DNA of 64,000 bases. Source: Ashinkailepas kermadecensis. Lineage: Eukaryota > Arthropoda > Thecostraca > Neolepadidae. This document shows positions 22,364-33,592 of this stretch, one piece after another; within the stretch, counting starts at the first letter, position 1, and each line of letters starts with the position of its first letter. The stretch spans positions 467,001-531,000 of the forward strand of contig JAOTOM010005103.1 in assembly GCA_034440615.1 (NCBI GenBank), in the 5' to 3' direction. A model generated the notes under the pieces. The model saw only the letters and a list, made by a program, of their open reading frames with translations, had not been told where the DNA came from and did not search any database. The translations under genes and the position numbers were made by a program.

Positions 22364-22673
22364 TATAACATGTGAATAATGTAATGCAACACACGATAAC
22401 CAAACGTATTCTGCAGCATTGGCGGATGCATTCCAGTTTTTCGCAGAATCTCACACAGGAATATCGTGTCTCTGAGTTAAGCCAGCACGAATATTGTATT
22501 ACAGAAGCACAGGATCACATACGCATCATTCCACGCGCTTGTAATCGTAAGTAAATCGTTTCGGCGGTAGTAATCCAGTGTTCTGGTAGAAAATGGGCTA
22601 AAGCTGCCGATCTTAGTAGTGTGGAGCATCAAGTGCTCGCACTGCACAACATAGTAGTAGCGTCAGTGTAGAT
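22364..22673. other. No recognisable gene
   Basis: AT-leaning unique sequence with nothing recognised. Confidence 0.5.
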
Positions 22674-22679
22674 ATGTGT

Positions 22680-22812
22680 TGCTGTTTGCAAGTAACTGAA
22701 GTCACACGTCATCGCCTGCCCCGACAGGAAGGGCGGGCGCCGTGGGGAATCGAACACCACACCTTTGGTATCCCAGAGGCCCAGCCTGACCGTTCAGCCA
22801 ACGACACCCTAC
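22680..22812 (-). mobile_element. tRNA-derived SINE, second family
   Basis: On the minus strand the box B region is GTTCGATTCCCCACGGCGCC, followed by CGCCCTTCCTGTCGGGGC, GGCGATGACG and GACTTCAGTTAC. The plus-strand element at 32967-33170 has GTTCGATTCCCCGCGGTGCC, CGCCCTTCCTGCCAGGGTG, GGCGACGCCA and GGCTTCAGCTGC at the same spacing. Two diverged, oppositely oriented copies of one family are therefore present. Confidence 0.8.
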
Positions 22813-22899
22813 AAAACAGCGCTGTTGCACGCTGTTGCACACACTTTCAACAGCAATATATCAGGTTACCAACTAAGCCATATTTTAATACCGCTACTG

Positions 22900-23075
22900 G
22901 ACGAAAAAGTTGCGGGGGAAATAAAAAAATAACGGGGGAAGGGACACCCTCCAAATCCGTTCGACCCCTCCCCTGATGTAATTCCTAGGTACGCCACTGG
23001 GGGAGGGGGGGGAGGGGCTGCCGCCGAAAACCGAAAGTTGCCCCCCAAACCGGTGGTCTAGATCCGCCAGTGCCC
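22900..23075. other. G/C-tract region with transposon-terminus-like motifs
   Basis: TACGCCACTG (22990-22999) and GATCCGCCAGTG (23061-23072) flank long G and C runs. These resemble the CAGTGGCG ends of the MITEs elsewhere, but no convincing pair of terminal repeats or target duplication could be defined. Confidence 0.4.
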
Positions 23076-23495
23076 TTGCTTCTAGTTATTTTAACCATTA
23101 GCGCAAGGGAACTAGATAGCACTGGTCCTCCACTTCACCAGCGTTCATATATGCGTGAGCAAGAGTAATATATTCCAGCGATGGATAGTGGAGGAAAAGC
23201 AGGGATAGATGTTGGTTAGTTAGTTATTTTGGCTTTAGGGCGCTTCGATCAGAGTTGATCATTCGAGGGATAGATGGGTGAGGAATGAAAACAGCTTAAG
23301 GGTCTATACAAATCAGGAGTGCCTGACATGGCATTGCATACACAATGCATGCAATCGGCGAACTGGTAGAGAATATTCCACCATACCGAAGCGACTGCTC
23401 AGGAAGCACCATTGCAGGTACAGCAAAATCCACTGCCCGCCGTTCCTCAGAGGCCGATAGTGCAGTGGCCGAGGAGGCCGTTTCGTAGCCCATAT
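23076..23495. other. No recognisable gene
   Basis: Unique-looking sequence. A weak copy of dispersed repeat E (TTTAGGGCGCTTCGATCAG) lies at 23229-23262. Confidence 0.5.
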
Positions 23496-23645
23496 ATAGA
23501 GACAGCGTTGCCTTCGCCCACGATGAGTGATCACGAACGGAGGAGTCGGAAACCCAGAGGTTGCGGGTTCCAGGCTTGCTGACCACGCAGATTTTCGACT
23601 CGTCCGTGATCACTCGTCGTGGGAGAAGGGGACGCTGTATCTAGA
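23496..23645. repeat. Long imperfect inverted repeat around a tRNA-like loop
   Basis: The left arm (23496-23552) includes GCCCACGATGAGTGATCACG. The right arm (23592-23645) includes CGTGATCACTCGTCGTGGG. The arms pair over about 54 bases with small bulges. The ~40-nt loop contains GTTGCGGGTTCCAGGC, reminiscent of a tRNA T-arm. It could be a fold-back SINE derivative or a structured RNA locus. Confidence 0.75.
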
Positions 23646-24295
23646 ACCAGCTGAGTGCGTGAGTTCTTCATCTTCCTCAACAACCCAGGCTCTCCGCAGT
23701 CGTCCGTCCTGCTCTCAGAGCTAACCGAGCAAACAGCCAGACGCGGCCCGGTACCTCCAGTCCCTTATCAGCGCGAGGTCCGAGTCCAGTTCCGCGAACT
23801 TCACCCCCCCCACCCCCACCCCCCTCTGGACGGGGGCCCGGCCGGACCGCGCCGGCTGGCGTATAAACACATCATTAATCGGATTCTCGCCCTGACCACC
23901 GATCAGGCGGGCACGGCGGCTTTTTGCCGCACGGCGCCATTGACGCGCAGAGGCGCCGCCAGACGCTCAGAACGGCCGGCAGACACCGCGCCGCCCACCC
24001 TCGCAGCGACACACAACTACCGCGCCGCCCACCCTCACAGCGACACACAACTACCGCACAGCCCGCAGCCAGCCGTTCTCGACAGCCCCAGACTCGGATC
24101 AGGCGACGCGTCCCGACATCCGACCGCCGCCGCCGTTATTGCTGCCGCTGGCGCCGCCACTGCGGCAGGCCGGCGGCCGCAGATAAGGACGACGCGACGG
24201 ACGGACGACCCAGGACAGGACCACCTCCCGGTGCGCGCGGCGGCCGGCAGAAAAAAGCGTGTACCAGGCGTGAAAAAAAACAGACGGATGGCTCC
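23646..24295. other. GC-rich unassigned region
   Basis: Strongly GC-rich with CCCCCCACCCCCACCCCC near 23806-23823 and two CCGCGCCGCCCACCCTC words. Overlapping frames of 127-235 codons are proline/arginine-rich and run into the next array. Confidence 0.5.
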
Positions 24296-25668
24296 TTTGC
24301 GACATGACGCTTATACACGCTGTACCACGTCTCAGCGGTCTGGGAACCCAGGTGTCACGTGACGCTTATACACGCTGTACCACGTCTCAGCGGTCTGGGC
24401 ACCCAGGTGTCACGTGACGCTTATACACGCTGTGCCACGTCTCAGCGGTCTGGGACCCAGGTGTTACGTGACGCTTATGCACGCTGTGCCACGTCTCGGC
24501 GGTGTGGGGACCCAGATGTCACGTGACGCTTATACACGCTGTACCACGTCTCGGCGGTGTGGGGACCAGGTGTCACGTGACGCTTATACACGCTGTGCCA
24601 CGTCTCGGCGGTGTGGGGACCCAGGTGTCACGTGACGCTTATACACGCTGTGCCACGTCTCGGCGGTGTGGGGACCAGGTGTCACGTGACGCTTATACAC
24701 GCTGTACCACGTCTCGGCGGTGTGGGGACCAGGTGTCACGTGACGCTTATACACGCTGTACCACGTCTCGGCGGTGTGGGGACCAGGTGTCACGTGACGC
24801 TTATACACGCTGTGCCACGTCTCCGCGGTCTGGGGACCCAGGTGTTACGTGACGCTTATACACGCTGTGCCACGTCTCCGCGGTCTGGGGACCCAGGTGT
24901 CACGTGACGCTTATACACGCTGTGCCACGTCTCAGCGGTCTGGGGACCCAGGTGTTACGTGACGCTTATACACGCTGTGCCACGTCTCGGCGGTGTGGGG
25001 ACCCAGGTGTCACGTGACGCTTATACACGCTGTGCCACGTCTCCGCGGTCTGGGGACCCAGGTGTCACGTGACGCTTATACACGCTGTGCCACGTCTCCG
25101 CGGTCTGGGGACCCAGGTGTCACGTGACGCTTATACACGCTGTGCCACGTCTCCGCGGTCTGGGGACCCAGGTGTCACGTGAAGCTTATACACGCTGTAC
25201 CACGTCTCAGCGGTCTGGGGACCCAGGTGTCACGTGACGCTTATACACGCTGTGCCACGTCTCAGCGGTCTGGGGACCCAGGTGTCACGTGACGCTTATA
25301 CACGCTGTGCCACGTCTCAGCGGTCTGGGGACCCAGGTGTCACGTGAAGCTTATACACGCTGTACCACGTCTCAGCGGTCTGGGCACCCAGGTGTCACGT
25401 GACGCTTATACACGCTGTGCCACGTCTCCGCGGTCTGGGGACCCAGGTGTCACGTGACGCTTATACACGCTGTGCCACGTCTCAGCGGTCTGGGGACCCA
25501 GGTGTCACGTGACGCTTATACACGCTGTGCCACGTCTCCGCGGTCTGGGGACCCAGGTGTCACGTGACGCTTATACACGCTGTGCCACGTCTCGGCGGTG
25601 TGGGGACCAGGTGTCACGTGACGCTTATACACGCTGTGCCACGTCTCGGCGGTGTGGGGACCCAGGGG
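24296..25668. repeat. 55-bp minisatellite with GTCACGTGAC in nearly every unit
   Basis: The unit begins ACGTGACGCTTATACACGCT, then GTGCCACGTCTCAGCGGTCT and GGGGACCCAGGTGTC. Starts at 25122 and 25177 give 55 bp, with about 25 units. Variants carry CGGCGGTGTG or CCGCGGTCTG, or lose one C (GGGACCAGG, 54 bp), which shifts frame. The unit junction forms GTCACGTGAC, a palindromic E-box. Frames of 70-116 codons are repeat translations. Confidence 0.96.
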
Positions 25669-25973
25669 TCAAGGTAGCTGTTGCTGCCCCAGAGCTTGAA
25701 TTGAAATATAATTTTGCAATCTAGCGATCCTTGCAACACTTTCAGTAAATAAATATCGGTTAATACCAGGCACAATTTTTTTCGTACCTAGATTGCCGCC
25801 GTGTTCGGCAAATCTTAAGAAAGACGACACTTGAAGTGGAGCAATGAGGTAAAAATAGTACCAATTTACTGTGACCAGAATACACACTTCATGAAGATAC
25901 AACAAAAATAAATATAAAATCAAGAAATACCATACGACAATCTGACCGAAAAGCCAGAACTGGCTAAGTCGGC
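25669..25973. other. AT-rich spacer
   Basis: AT-leaning sequence with nothing recognised. Confidence 0.5.
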
Positions 25974-26108
25974 CAGCGCGCCACCCGCCGGCGCCCCGCC
26001 CGCCGGCGCCACATTCGGCCACTCCCGCCGACGCCACATTCGGCCACTCCCGCCGGCGCCACATTCGGCCACTCCCGCCGGCGCCACATTCAGCCACTCC
26101 CGCCGGCG
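25974..26108. repeat. 25-bp minisatellite
   Basis: CGCCGGCGCCACATTCGGCC plus ACTCC. Starts at 26051 and 26076 give 25 bp, with about 5 units. Confidence 0.92.
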
Positions 26109-26474
26109 CGCTTTCGGCCGCGTCACGTGGTCGCCGCCACGTGGCCGGATCGTGACGGAATGTCGTGTCGCGCCGCCGCGCCGTTCGTTAGCCGGGCGGC
26201 TGGCTCGTGACACCGGCCATCGCGGCGCCGTGTGTGTGTGGTGATGCTGCATGCACGTGCATATGCTTATCGCTAACGATTGGCCGGCGGCTGCAGTATG
26301 CCGCCGCCCGGCTGGCGGGAAGCCACACGGTATTCAATCTGCATATGGAGAATGTATTTGCAAACGGTCAGCGGCAATCGAAAGGGAAATTTGCACCGTC
26401 GATGAGCAACGATAGCACATGCATTCATACATTGGATCCAGTGCATACATGTATACATACAAACACACACGCAC

Positions 26475-26475
<1 letters not shown>
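26109..26475. other. No recognisable gene
   Basis: GC-rich at first, then AT-rich toward the microsatellite. Nothing recognised. Confidence 0.5.
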
Positions 26476-26544
<69 letters not shown>

Positions 26545-26549
26545 ATATC

Positions 26550-26587
<38 letters not shown>

Positions 26588-26589
26588 TT
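26476..26589. repeat. (AT)n microsatellite
   Basis: About 110 bases of TA dinucleotide with a few C interruptions (ATCTATATCTAT, ATACATAT). Confidence 0.98.
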
Positions 26590-26817
26590 AGCATTCTTAT
26601 AATTCTTGATAGCCCAGACTTCGGTCAAATTAGCCGTTATTCCTGGGGAAAGGGGGAGGATGAATGGCGGCGGAAATCGTGAGAAGATTTCGATCGAACA
26701 GTAAGCAAACGTTCATTGAATCAGTATAAGCCGAGGCGGCTGCCTGATTTGCTGAAACAATGGCGCTGCGTGCAGGACGATGGCGCCACAGCACCCACAG
26801 GGCGGGCGCGCGCACAC

Positions 26818-26823
26818 CCAGAT

Positions 26824-26861
<38 letters not shown>
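26818..26861. repeat. (CA)n microsatellite
   Basis: Tract of CA dinucleotides with early interruptions (CCCAGATACATA). Confidence 0.96.
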
Positions 26862-28295
26862 TTATTAACTCGGCAAATGAAGCTTCACAGAAGGCGCCGG
26901 TAAATATCGCCAAGTGTGGATTTACACACGCCGTCCCTCCGGTTCGCCGGCGGATGATCCACCGCAAGAGCGGCTTTGCACCGGAGATTAATCATACGCC
27001 GTGTAAAAACCCCATAGAAAGGGGCACGCCTGAGCTGCCTAATCTGCATGCCAGTACAACCAAACACCTGCATGCGCCCGCTGGTGGCCTGCGGTGGGAC
27101 GGAAAGGGGGCGGGGGTAGAGGGGGCGGGGTAGAGTGGACGGGGTGCGCAGAGGTGAAGGGGAGCCGGCGGTACAGCCCGTTTACCTGATAAAGATTTCA
27201 TTGTGGATAACCGGCCGAACAAATCCATCACCGGCGCCGATAAGCTGACAGGTGGGGCCCGGCCTGGCGCGGCCACGGACGGGACGCCGGCCTGCGCGCG
27301 CTGTGACCCGTTAGGCGGCGGTCGGCGGGGGTAGTGGGGGGCGCACGCCCCAGTACCGCCCGCCGAGCGGCGCCGGCCCCAGCCACCAGAATAGACGGTC
27401 GCGACACGGGTCGCGCGACCGTGCGGCCGGCCGGACGGCGACAAAGGTCGGCCGGCCGGCAGGTCGCCCAATCACTCGGCCACGCCCCCCGGTGATTTAT
27501 GCAGTCCGTCCGCGGTGCCCCGTGTCTGGGGACGAAGTTGCCGGCTGAGAGAGATGCCATTTCCGGGCGGCGCCCGGTTGTCTCGATTCAAACACACAGT
27601 CCATCTCCCCCTCTCCCCCCTAGGGTGTCTGTGGGTGAGCGAGCAGCGTGTTTTTTTCGGGTTGGTTTCCAATCGGCCGCGGCGTTCCGGGTCATCATTT
27701 ACCGGCCCATCTGCTCCAAGGTGATGGGTCGGGTAGGTGTGTAAAATGTACAGGTAATTGGAGTAAGCACGTCGAGGCAGTATGACAAGACAACTCGAGA
27801 CAGAGAACACGGGTGAGATGCTGTTGTTAGATGGGTGCCGCTGGATGTAGTTTTGAATTATATATCCTCCATATACTTTTGAGTGAACACTCAGTGAAAG
27901 TGCCCCTACATGACTTGTCTTCCAGATCGAAGATAAATACATCTGTAATTCGTCCCAACCTTCATCGCTAATGTCTTCAAATTATATGATTTATTTAATG
28001 TACCGTGGTGTTTTATTTGATGCAAAAAAGCTGCCTGCATTTGAAGATACTTCTTTACAGTGCTGTCAAGAATAACGTAATACGGCGGTGTCTAGATAAG
28101 CGTATACTTTATCATGCATAATTTCCCAGACCTTTGCCGCCATCAGACCGTGTCCACGCGTTACGTGACCTTCGACCGCCGCCTTCGACCTTTGACCGTG
28201 TCCGCGCGTGACGCTCAGCACAAAGCATCAATTCAAACCTGGGCAAACTGAAAACCTTGCTCGATTCTTTGCCCGTTTTGCTCGGTTAGTTAGTT
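26862..28295. other. Unassigned, GC-rich from about 26960 to 27620 then AT-rich
   Basis: Minus-strand frames of 110-159 codons in the GC-rich part are low-complexity. CTTCGACCGCCGCCTTCGAC at 28169-28188 is a small internal repeat. No gene is recognised. Confidence 0.45.
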
Positions 28296-28394
28296 ATTAG
28301 TTATATAGTTATAGTATAGTATAGTATAGTATATAGTATAGTTATAGTGTTTCAAGGTGCTTCGACCGAAATATGTGATCATTTAGCGCCTATT
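28296..28394 (+). repeat. TATAG simple repeat followed by dispersed repeat E, copy 2
   Basis: TAGTATAGTATAGTATAG-type simple sequence (28296-28348) precedes TTCAAGGTGCTTCGACCG and GTGATCATTTAGCGCC, which match 10737-10782. Confidence 0.6.
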
Positions 28395-29124
28395 TTCCCA
28401 GAATTCTGGGGAAATTCCTATGTTTATGTAAGCAGGGTGGGAAGAACCAAGCCTCATTTAGTCGTAATAGCAAGGAGCAAAAAGATGAAAAAGGATGGAA
28501 GCATAAATGATGCCGGTCTCATGAACAGGAATAATAATGAGCCTAACCACGTGAAACCACACCCCTAGCAGGCAGCTGCTGTTCTGAAACGGCTGTAGCT
28601 CGGAAACACCCAGCCAACCACGCATATCGCCGCCGAGAAAGGAATCAAAATGCATACGCTATGCTGATGAGACATAATCTACCCGTCTCTGAATTAACTC
28701 CCAACGGACGCTCGTCAGCTATCCTTACTTGAATTGTAACCGGATATGAACAGTTGAGCGATTCAGCTGATGAAGATGAAGCGGCGCCCCATGCGGCAGA
28801 TGCTGATGGACGGCACACAGCGGGTCATGGTCGTATTTGAACCAGCGGAATCGGCAGCAGTGGGCTTTTAACTGCGCCTCCTCGTGACACCCTAGCATGC
28901 AGCGCTTCTTATCAGGGAGCATGACGACTGCACAACCGCAGCTCATGAATAGTACAATTTCGATCACCACTACTCACGCCGGGCAGCGAATGTGTAACGC
29001 TATATTCCCCTCCGACAAATGATAAGAGTAATTTCTCAAAACGTTCACCAGCAAATGCAGTACAACCGAAGTCTAAACTGCCTCAAGGAATTGATCGTGC
29101 GGCAAAGGGCCCGGTGGTAATCCC
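28395..29124. other. No recognisable gene
   Basis: Unique-looking sequence with short frames only. Confidence 0.5.
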
Positions 29125-29582
29125 AACTTCATGTTTGCCCGTGTCGTCTCCTGTTGGCTAGGTGATAATCCCGCCCTCATTTTGCCCGTGTCGTCTCCTG
29201 TTGGCCAGGTGATAATCCCGCCCTCATTTTGCCCCTGTCGTCTCCTGTTGGCCAGGTGATAATCCCGCCCTCATTTTGCCCGTGTCGTCTCCTGTTGGCC
29301 AGGTGATAATCCCGCCCTCATTTTGCCCGTGTCGTCTCCTGTTGGCCAGGTGGTAATCCCGCCCTCATTTTGCCCGTGTCGTCTGCTGTTGGCCAGGTGG
29401 TAATCCCGCCCTCATTTTGCCCCTGTCGTCTCCTGTTGGCCAGGTGGTAATCCCGCCCTCATTTTGCCCGTGTCGTCTGCTGTTGGCCAGGTGGTAATCC
29501 CGCCCTCATTTTGCCCGTGTCGTCTGCTGTTGGCCAGGTGGTAATCCCACCTTCATTTTGCCCATGTCGTCTCCTGGTTGGC
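29125..29582. repeat. 47-bp minisatellite
   Basis: GGTGATAATCCCGCCCTCAT then TTTGCCCGTGTCGTCTCCTGTTGGCCA. Starts at 29161 and 29208 give 47 bp, with about 9.5 units. The variants GGTGGTAATC and GTCGTCTGCTG are clustered in the right half. Not GC-extreme and not open over long frames. Confidence 0.95.
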
Positions 29583-29696
29583 CTTACATTTGGTCTATCG
29601 CGCGCCATCGATCGCAGCACGCCCACAGACTTTCAGGGTTTTATTAAATATTCACCAGCGACCTGGGATCATCCGCCGGATCAGGACCATCGCATA

Positions 29697-29848
29697 CAGG
29701 GGCGTAGGAACTGTCCCAGAGTTGGGGTGGGGGTACAAGTCATTTTGAAGTCGATTCTTCACACACCGCACATTGGGTCAATGATGCTAAACTCCTTCAA
29801 AGTTGGATTCCCCTCTGCTACCCCCCCCCCCCGGTACCTACGCCCATG
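29697..29848. mobile_element. Candidate short TIR element
   Basis: Begins CAGGGGCGTAGGAAC. The complement of its right end begins CATGGGCGTAGGTAC, a 15-bp imperfect terminal inverted repeat. A C-homopolymer (about 29820-29832) lies next to the right end. No clear target duplication could be read, so support is weaker than for the three hAT-like MITEs. Confidence 0.45.
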
Positions 29849-29887
29849 ATGACGCACCAGCCAAGTGAAACGTACTGACGTGACGCT

Positions 29888-30076
29888 GCGCCACGACCAC
29901 CTGAGGTCAGATCCAGCAGACACGACCTCCTGAGGTCAGATCCAGCAGACACGACCACCTGAGGTCAGATCTAGCAGACACGACCACCTGGAGGTCAGAT
30001 CCAGCAGACACGACCATCTGAGGTCAGATCCAGCAGACACGACCATCTGAGGTCAGATCCAGCAGACACGACCTGC
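29888..30076. repeat. 29-bp minisatellite with AGGTCA
   Basis: CCATCTGAGGTCAGATCCAG plus CAGACACGA. Starts at 29955 and 29984 give 29 bp, about 6 units, each with one AGGTCA hexamer. Confidence 0.93.
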
Positions 30077-30226
30077 GAGCCAACCGTGGCTCACGCGGCT
30101 CCATAACGCACCGGCTCGCTGCAGCATCTTCTGCCTGACCAGGCGCCAACCGCGCAGGCCATGGCACGGGTCACGTGGCCCGCGGCTGGGCCGGCTGCCA
30201 GCGCGGCGCCAGTCAAAGGTGACCGG

Positions 30227-30928
30227 CTGCCGCGACACTGCAGACACGCAGCTGCTGACTAGCTGCCGCGAGACTGCAGACCAGCTGCCGCGACACTGCA
30301 GACACGCAGCCGCTGACCAGCTGCCGCGACACTGCAGACACGCAGCCGCTGAACAGCTGCCGCGACACTGCAGACACGCAGCCGCTGACCAGCTGCCGCG
30401 ACACTGCAGACACGTAGCCACTGACCAGCTGCCGCGACACTGCAGACACGCAGCTGCTGACCAGCTGCCGCGACACTGCAGACCAGCTGCCGCGACACTG
30501 CAGACACGCAGCTGCTGACCAGCTGCCGCGACACTGCTGACCAGCTGCCGCGACACTGCAGACACGCAGCCGCTGACCAGCTGCCGCGACACTGCAGACC
30601 AGCTGCCGCGACACTGCAGACACGCAGCCGCTGACCAGCTGCCGCGACACTGCTGAACAGCTGCCGCGACACTGCTGAACAGCTGCCGCGACACTGCAGA
30701 CACGCAGCCGCTGACCAGCTGCCGCGACACTGCAGACACGCAGCCGCTGAACAGCTGCCGCGACACTGCAGACACGCAGCCGCTGACCAGCTGCCGCGAC
30801 ACTGCAGACACGCAGCTGCTGACCAGCTGCCGCGACACTGCAGACACGCAGCTGCTGACCAGCTGCCGCGACACTGCAGACACGCAGCTGCTGACCAGCT
30901 GCCGCGACACTGCAGACACGCAGCCGCT
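30227..30928. repeat. 36-bp minisatellite A
   Basis: CCAGCTGCCGCGACACTGCA then GACACGCAGCCGCTGA. Starts at 30859 and 30895 give 36 bp. Shortened units lacking GACACGCAGCYGCTGA alternate irregularly. Being a multiple of three, it gives a 295-codon minus frame of the form CVSAVSRQLVSS, which I regard as a repeat translation. Confidence 0.96.
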
Positions 30929-32915
30929 GGTCACCGACACGTCACGTCTGGAACGTCACGCAACTACCACCGACACGTCACGTCTGGGACGTCACGCACC
31001 TACCACCGACACGTCACGTCTGGGACGTCACGCACCTACCACCGACACGTCACGTCCTGGACGTCACGCACCTACCACCGACACGTCACGTCTGGGACGT
31101 CACGCACCTACCACCGACACGTCACGTCTGGGACGTCACGCACCTACCACCGACACGTCACGTCTGGAACGTCACGCACCTACGACCGACAAGTCACGTC
31201 TGGCACCTACCACCGACACGTCACGTCTGGGACGTCACGCACCTACCACCGACACGTCACGTCTGGGACGTCACGCACCTACCACCGACACGTCACGTCT
31301 GGGCGTACACGTCACGTCTGGGACGTCACGCACCTACCACCGACACGTCACGTCTGGGACGTCACGCACCTACCACCGACACGTCACGTCTGGGACGTCA
31401 CGCACCTACCACCGACACGTCACGTCTGGGACGTCACGCACCTACCACCGACACGTCACGTCTGGGACGTCACGCACCTACCACTGACACGTCACGTCTG
31501 GGACGTCACGCACCTACCACCGACACGTCACGTCCTGGACGTCACGCACCTACCACCGACACGTCACGTCTGGAACGTCACGCACCTACCACCGACACGT
31601 CACGTCTGGGACGTCACGCACCTACCACCGACACGTCACGTCTGGAACGTCACGCACCTACCACCGACACGTCACGTCTGGAACGTCACGCACCTACCAC
31701 CGACACGTCACGTCTGGGACGTCACGCACCTACCACCGACACGTCACGTCTGGGACGTCACGCACCTACCACCGACACGTCACGTCTGGAACGTCACGCA
31801 CCTACCACCGACACGTCACGTCTGGGACGTCACGCACCTACCACCGACACGTCACGTCTGGAACGTCACGCACCTACCACCGACACGTCACGTCTGGGAC
31901 GTCACGCACCTACCACCGACACGTCACGTCTGGGACGTCACGCACCTACCACCGACACGTCACGTCTGGGACGTCACGCACCTACCACCGACACGTCACG
32001 TCTGGAACGTCACGCACCTACCACCGACACGTCACGTCTGGGACGTCACGCACCTACCACCGACACGTTACGTCTGGAACGTCACGCACCTACCACCGAC
32101 ACGTCACGTCTGGGACGTCACGCACCTACCACCGACACGTCACGTCTGGGACGTCACGCACCTACCACCGACACGTCACGTCTGGGACGTCACGCACCTA
32201 CCACCGACACGTCACGTCTGGAACGTCACGCACCTACCACCGACACGTCACGTCTGGGACGTCACGCACCTACCACCGACACGTCACGTCTGGGACGTCA
32301 CGCACCTACCACCGACACGTCACGTCTGGGACGTCACGCACCTACCACCGACACGTCACGTCTGGAACGTCACGCACCTACCACCGACACGTCACGTCCT
32401 GGACGTCACGCACCTACCACCGACACGTCACGTCTGGAACGTCACGCACCTACCACCGACACGTCACGTCTGGGACGTCACGCACCTACCACCGACACGT
32501 CACGTCTGGGACGTCACGCACCTACCACCGACACGTCACGTCTGGGACGTCACGCACCTACCACCGACACGTCACGTCTGGGACGTCACGCACCTACCAC
32601 CGACACGTCACGTCTGGGACGTCACGCACCTACCACCGACACGTCACGTCTGGAACGTCACGCACCTACCACCGACACGTCACGTCCTGGACGTCACGCA
32701 CCTACCACCGACACGTCACGTCTGGAACGTCACGCACCTACCACCGACACGTCACGTCTGGGACGTCACGCACCTACCACCGACACGTCACGTCTGGGAC
32801 GTCACGCACCTACCACCGACACGTCACGTCTGGGACGTCACGCACCTACCACCGACACGTCACGTCTGGAACGTCACGCACCTACCACCGACACGTCACG
32901 TCTGGGACGTCACGC
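30929..32915. repeat. 36-bp minisatellite B with paired TGACGT cores
   Basis: CGACACGTCACGTCTGGGAC then GTCACGCACCTACCAC. Starts at 31449 and 31485 give 36 bp. About 55 highly uniform units, with variants CTGGAAC and CCTGGAC distributed in blocks and one small deletion near 31305. Each unit carries two ACGTCA words (complement TGACGT). It abuts array A directly although the unit sequences are unrelated. No long frame is open. Confidence 0.97.
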
Positions 32916-32966
32916 GCCTTGGTTGGGTCGGCGCCTACCACCGACGGACAGCGCGGCGCTGGACAA

Positions 32967-33170
32967 GGGGCGTCGGCAGCTCAGTGGCTCGGCTGAGTGT
33001 CTGGCACGCCGGAGGTACGGGGTTCGATTCCCCGCGGTGCCCGCCCTTCCTGCCAGGGTGAGAGGCAGGCGACGCCACTTGGCTTCAGCTGCTGAGTGCG
33101 TCGTAAAGCCACAATCCAGCAGCGCTGGACAACACTCCCGGCAGGGACGAGTCCAGGGGCGCAAAGGGGC
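32967..33170 (+). mobile_element. tRNA-derived SINE, second family
   Basis: The head includes CAGCTCAGTGGCTCGGCTG (box A, one base off consensus at the first position) and box B GGTTCGATTCC (exact consensus) within a good T-arm GCGGGG-like pairing, ACGGGGTTCGATTCCCCGC. The body CGCCCTTCCTGCCAGGGTG is shared with the copy at 22680-22812. The 3' end is uncertain. Confidence 0.8.
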
Positions 33171-33429
33171 CATGTCCCCGCAAGAGGCTGCTTTTGCCGA
33201 TATTTTGCACCAAAATGGCATGGCATATTCTCGAAATCGAAGAACAATTTACGGCATGAATATCGTCTTCAACAGATCCGAAGAAACTGTTCATTAATGT
33301 TTTCAAATCGGAGAAATGTCTAATTCCCATTCCCCTCAAACCAGGCTTCTCGATCCGCCATCTCGAGCCTGCAGAACCTTGTTTGATTCTCATAATACTG
33401 TTAGCATTTGCACGGCCGCCCCAGTGTTC
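33171..33429. other. Unassigned spacer between SINEs
   Basis: Nothing recognised. Confidence 0.4.
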
Positions 33430-33592
33430 TGCCCCCAGTCTTACCGGGCCAGTTGCCAACTGATCACCCCAGCTGGTGACCATGTACGTGAGCGCATGAA
33501 GCGACCCGAACCCTGGCTTGTCAGGACGTGGGAAACTGATGCAGGCCGCCACCCTAACCAACTGAGCTATCGGGGAAGAAAACGGTACATCA
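33430..33592 (-). mobile_element. tRNA-derived SINE, third head type
   Basis: On the minus strand CCCCGATAGCTCAGTTGGTT begins the head (box A TAGCTCAGTTG, exact consensus) and GGGTTCGGGTCGC gives box B with substitutions. The body continues leftward through GCGCTCACGTACATGGTCAC. It does not share the core of the 9.9/35.0/56.6-kb group. Confidence 0.68.

Noticed and set aside
20848..22379. Plus-strand cysteine-rich frames of 243-435 codons
   Set aside because: Derived from the 63-bp array. 63- and 64-bp units switch frames, and no flanking domain was found.
22990..23072. Complete hAT-like MITE between the CGCCACTG and CCGCCAGTG motifs
   Set aside because: The two motifs do not form a consistent pair of inverted ends and no 8-bp duplication was found.
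29697..29848. 8-bp target duplication for this TIR candidate
   Set aside because: Flanks ATCGCATA and ATGACGCA do not align convincingly, so only the inverted ends are reported.
32980..33055. Functional tRNA gene with GGTTCGATTCC box B
   Set aside because: The T-arm is good, but the body downstream is shared with 22680-22812, which marks a SINE.
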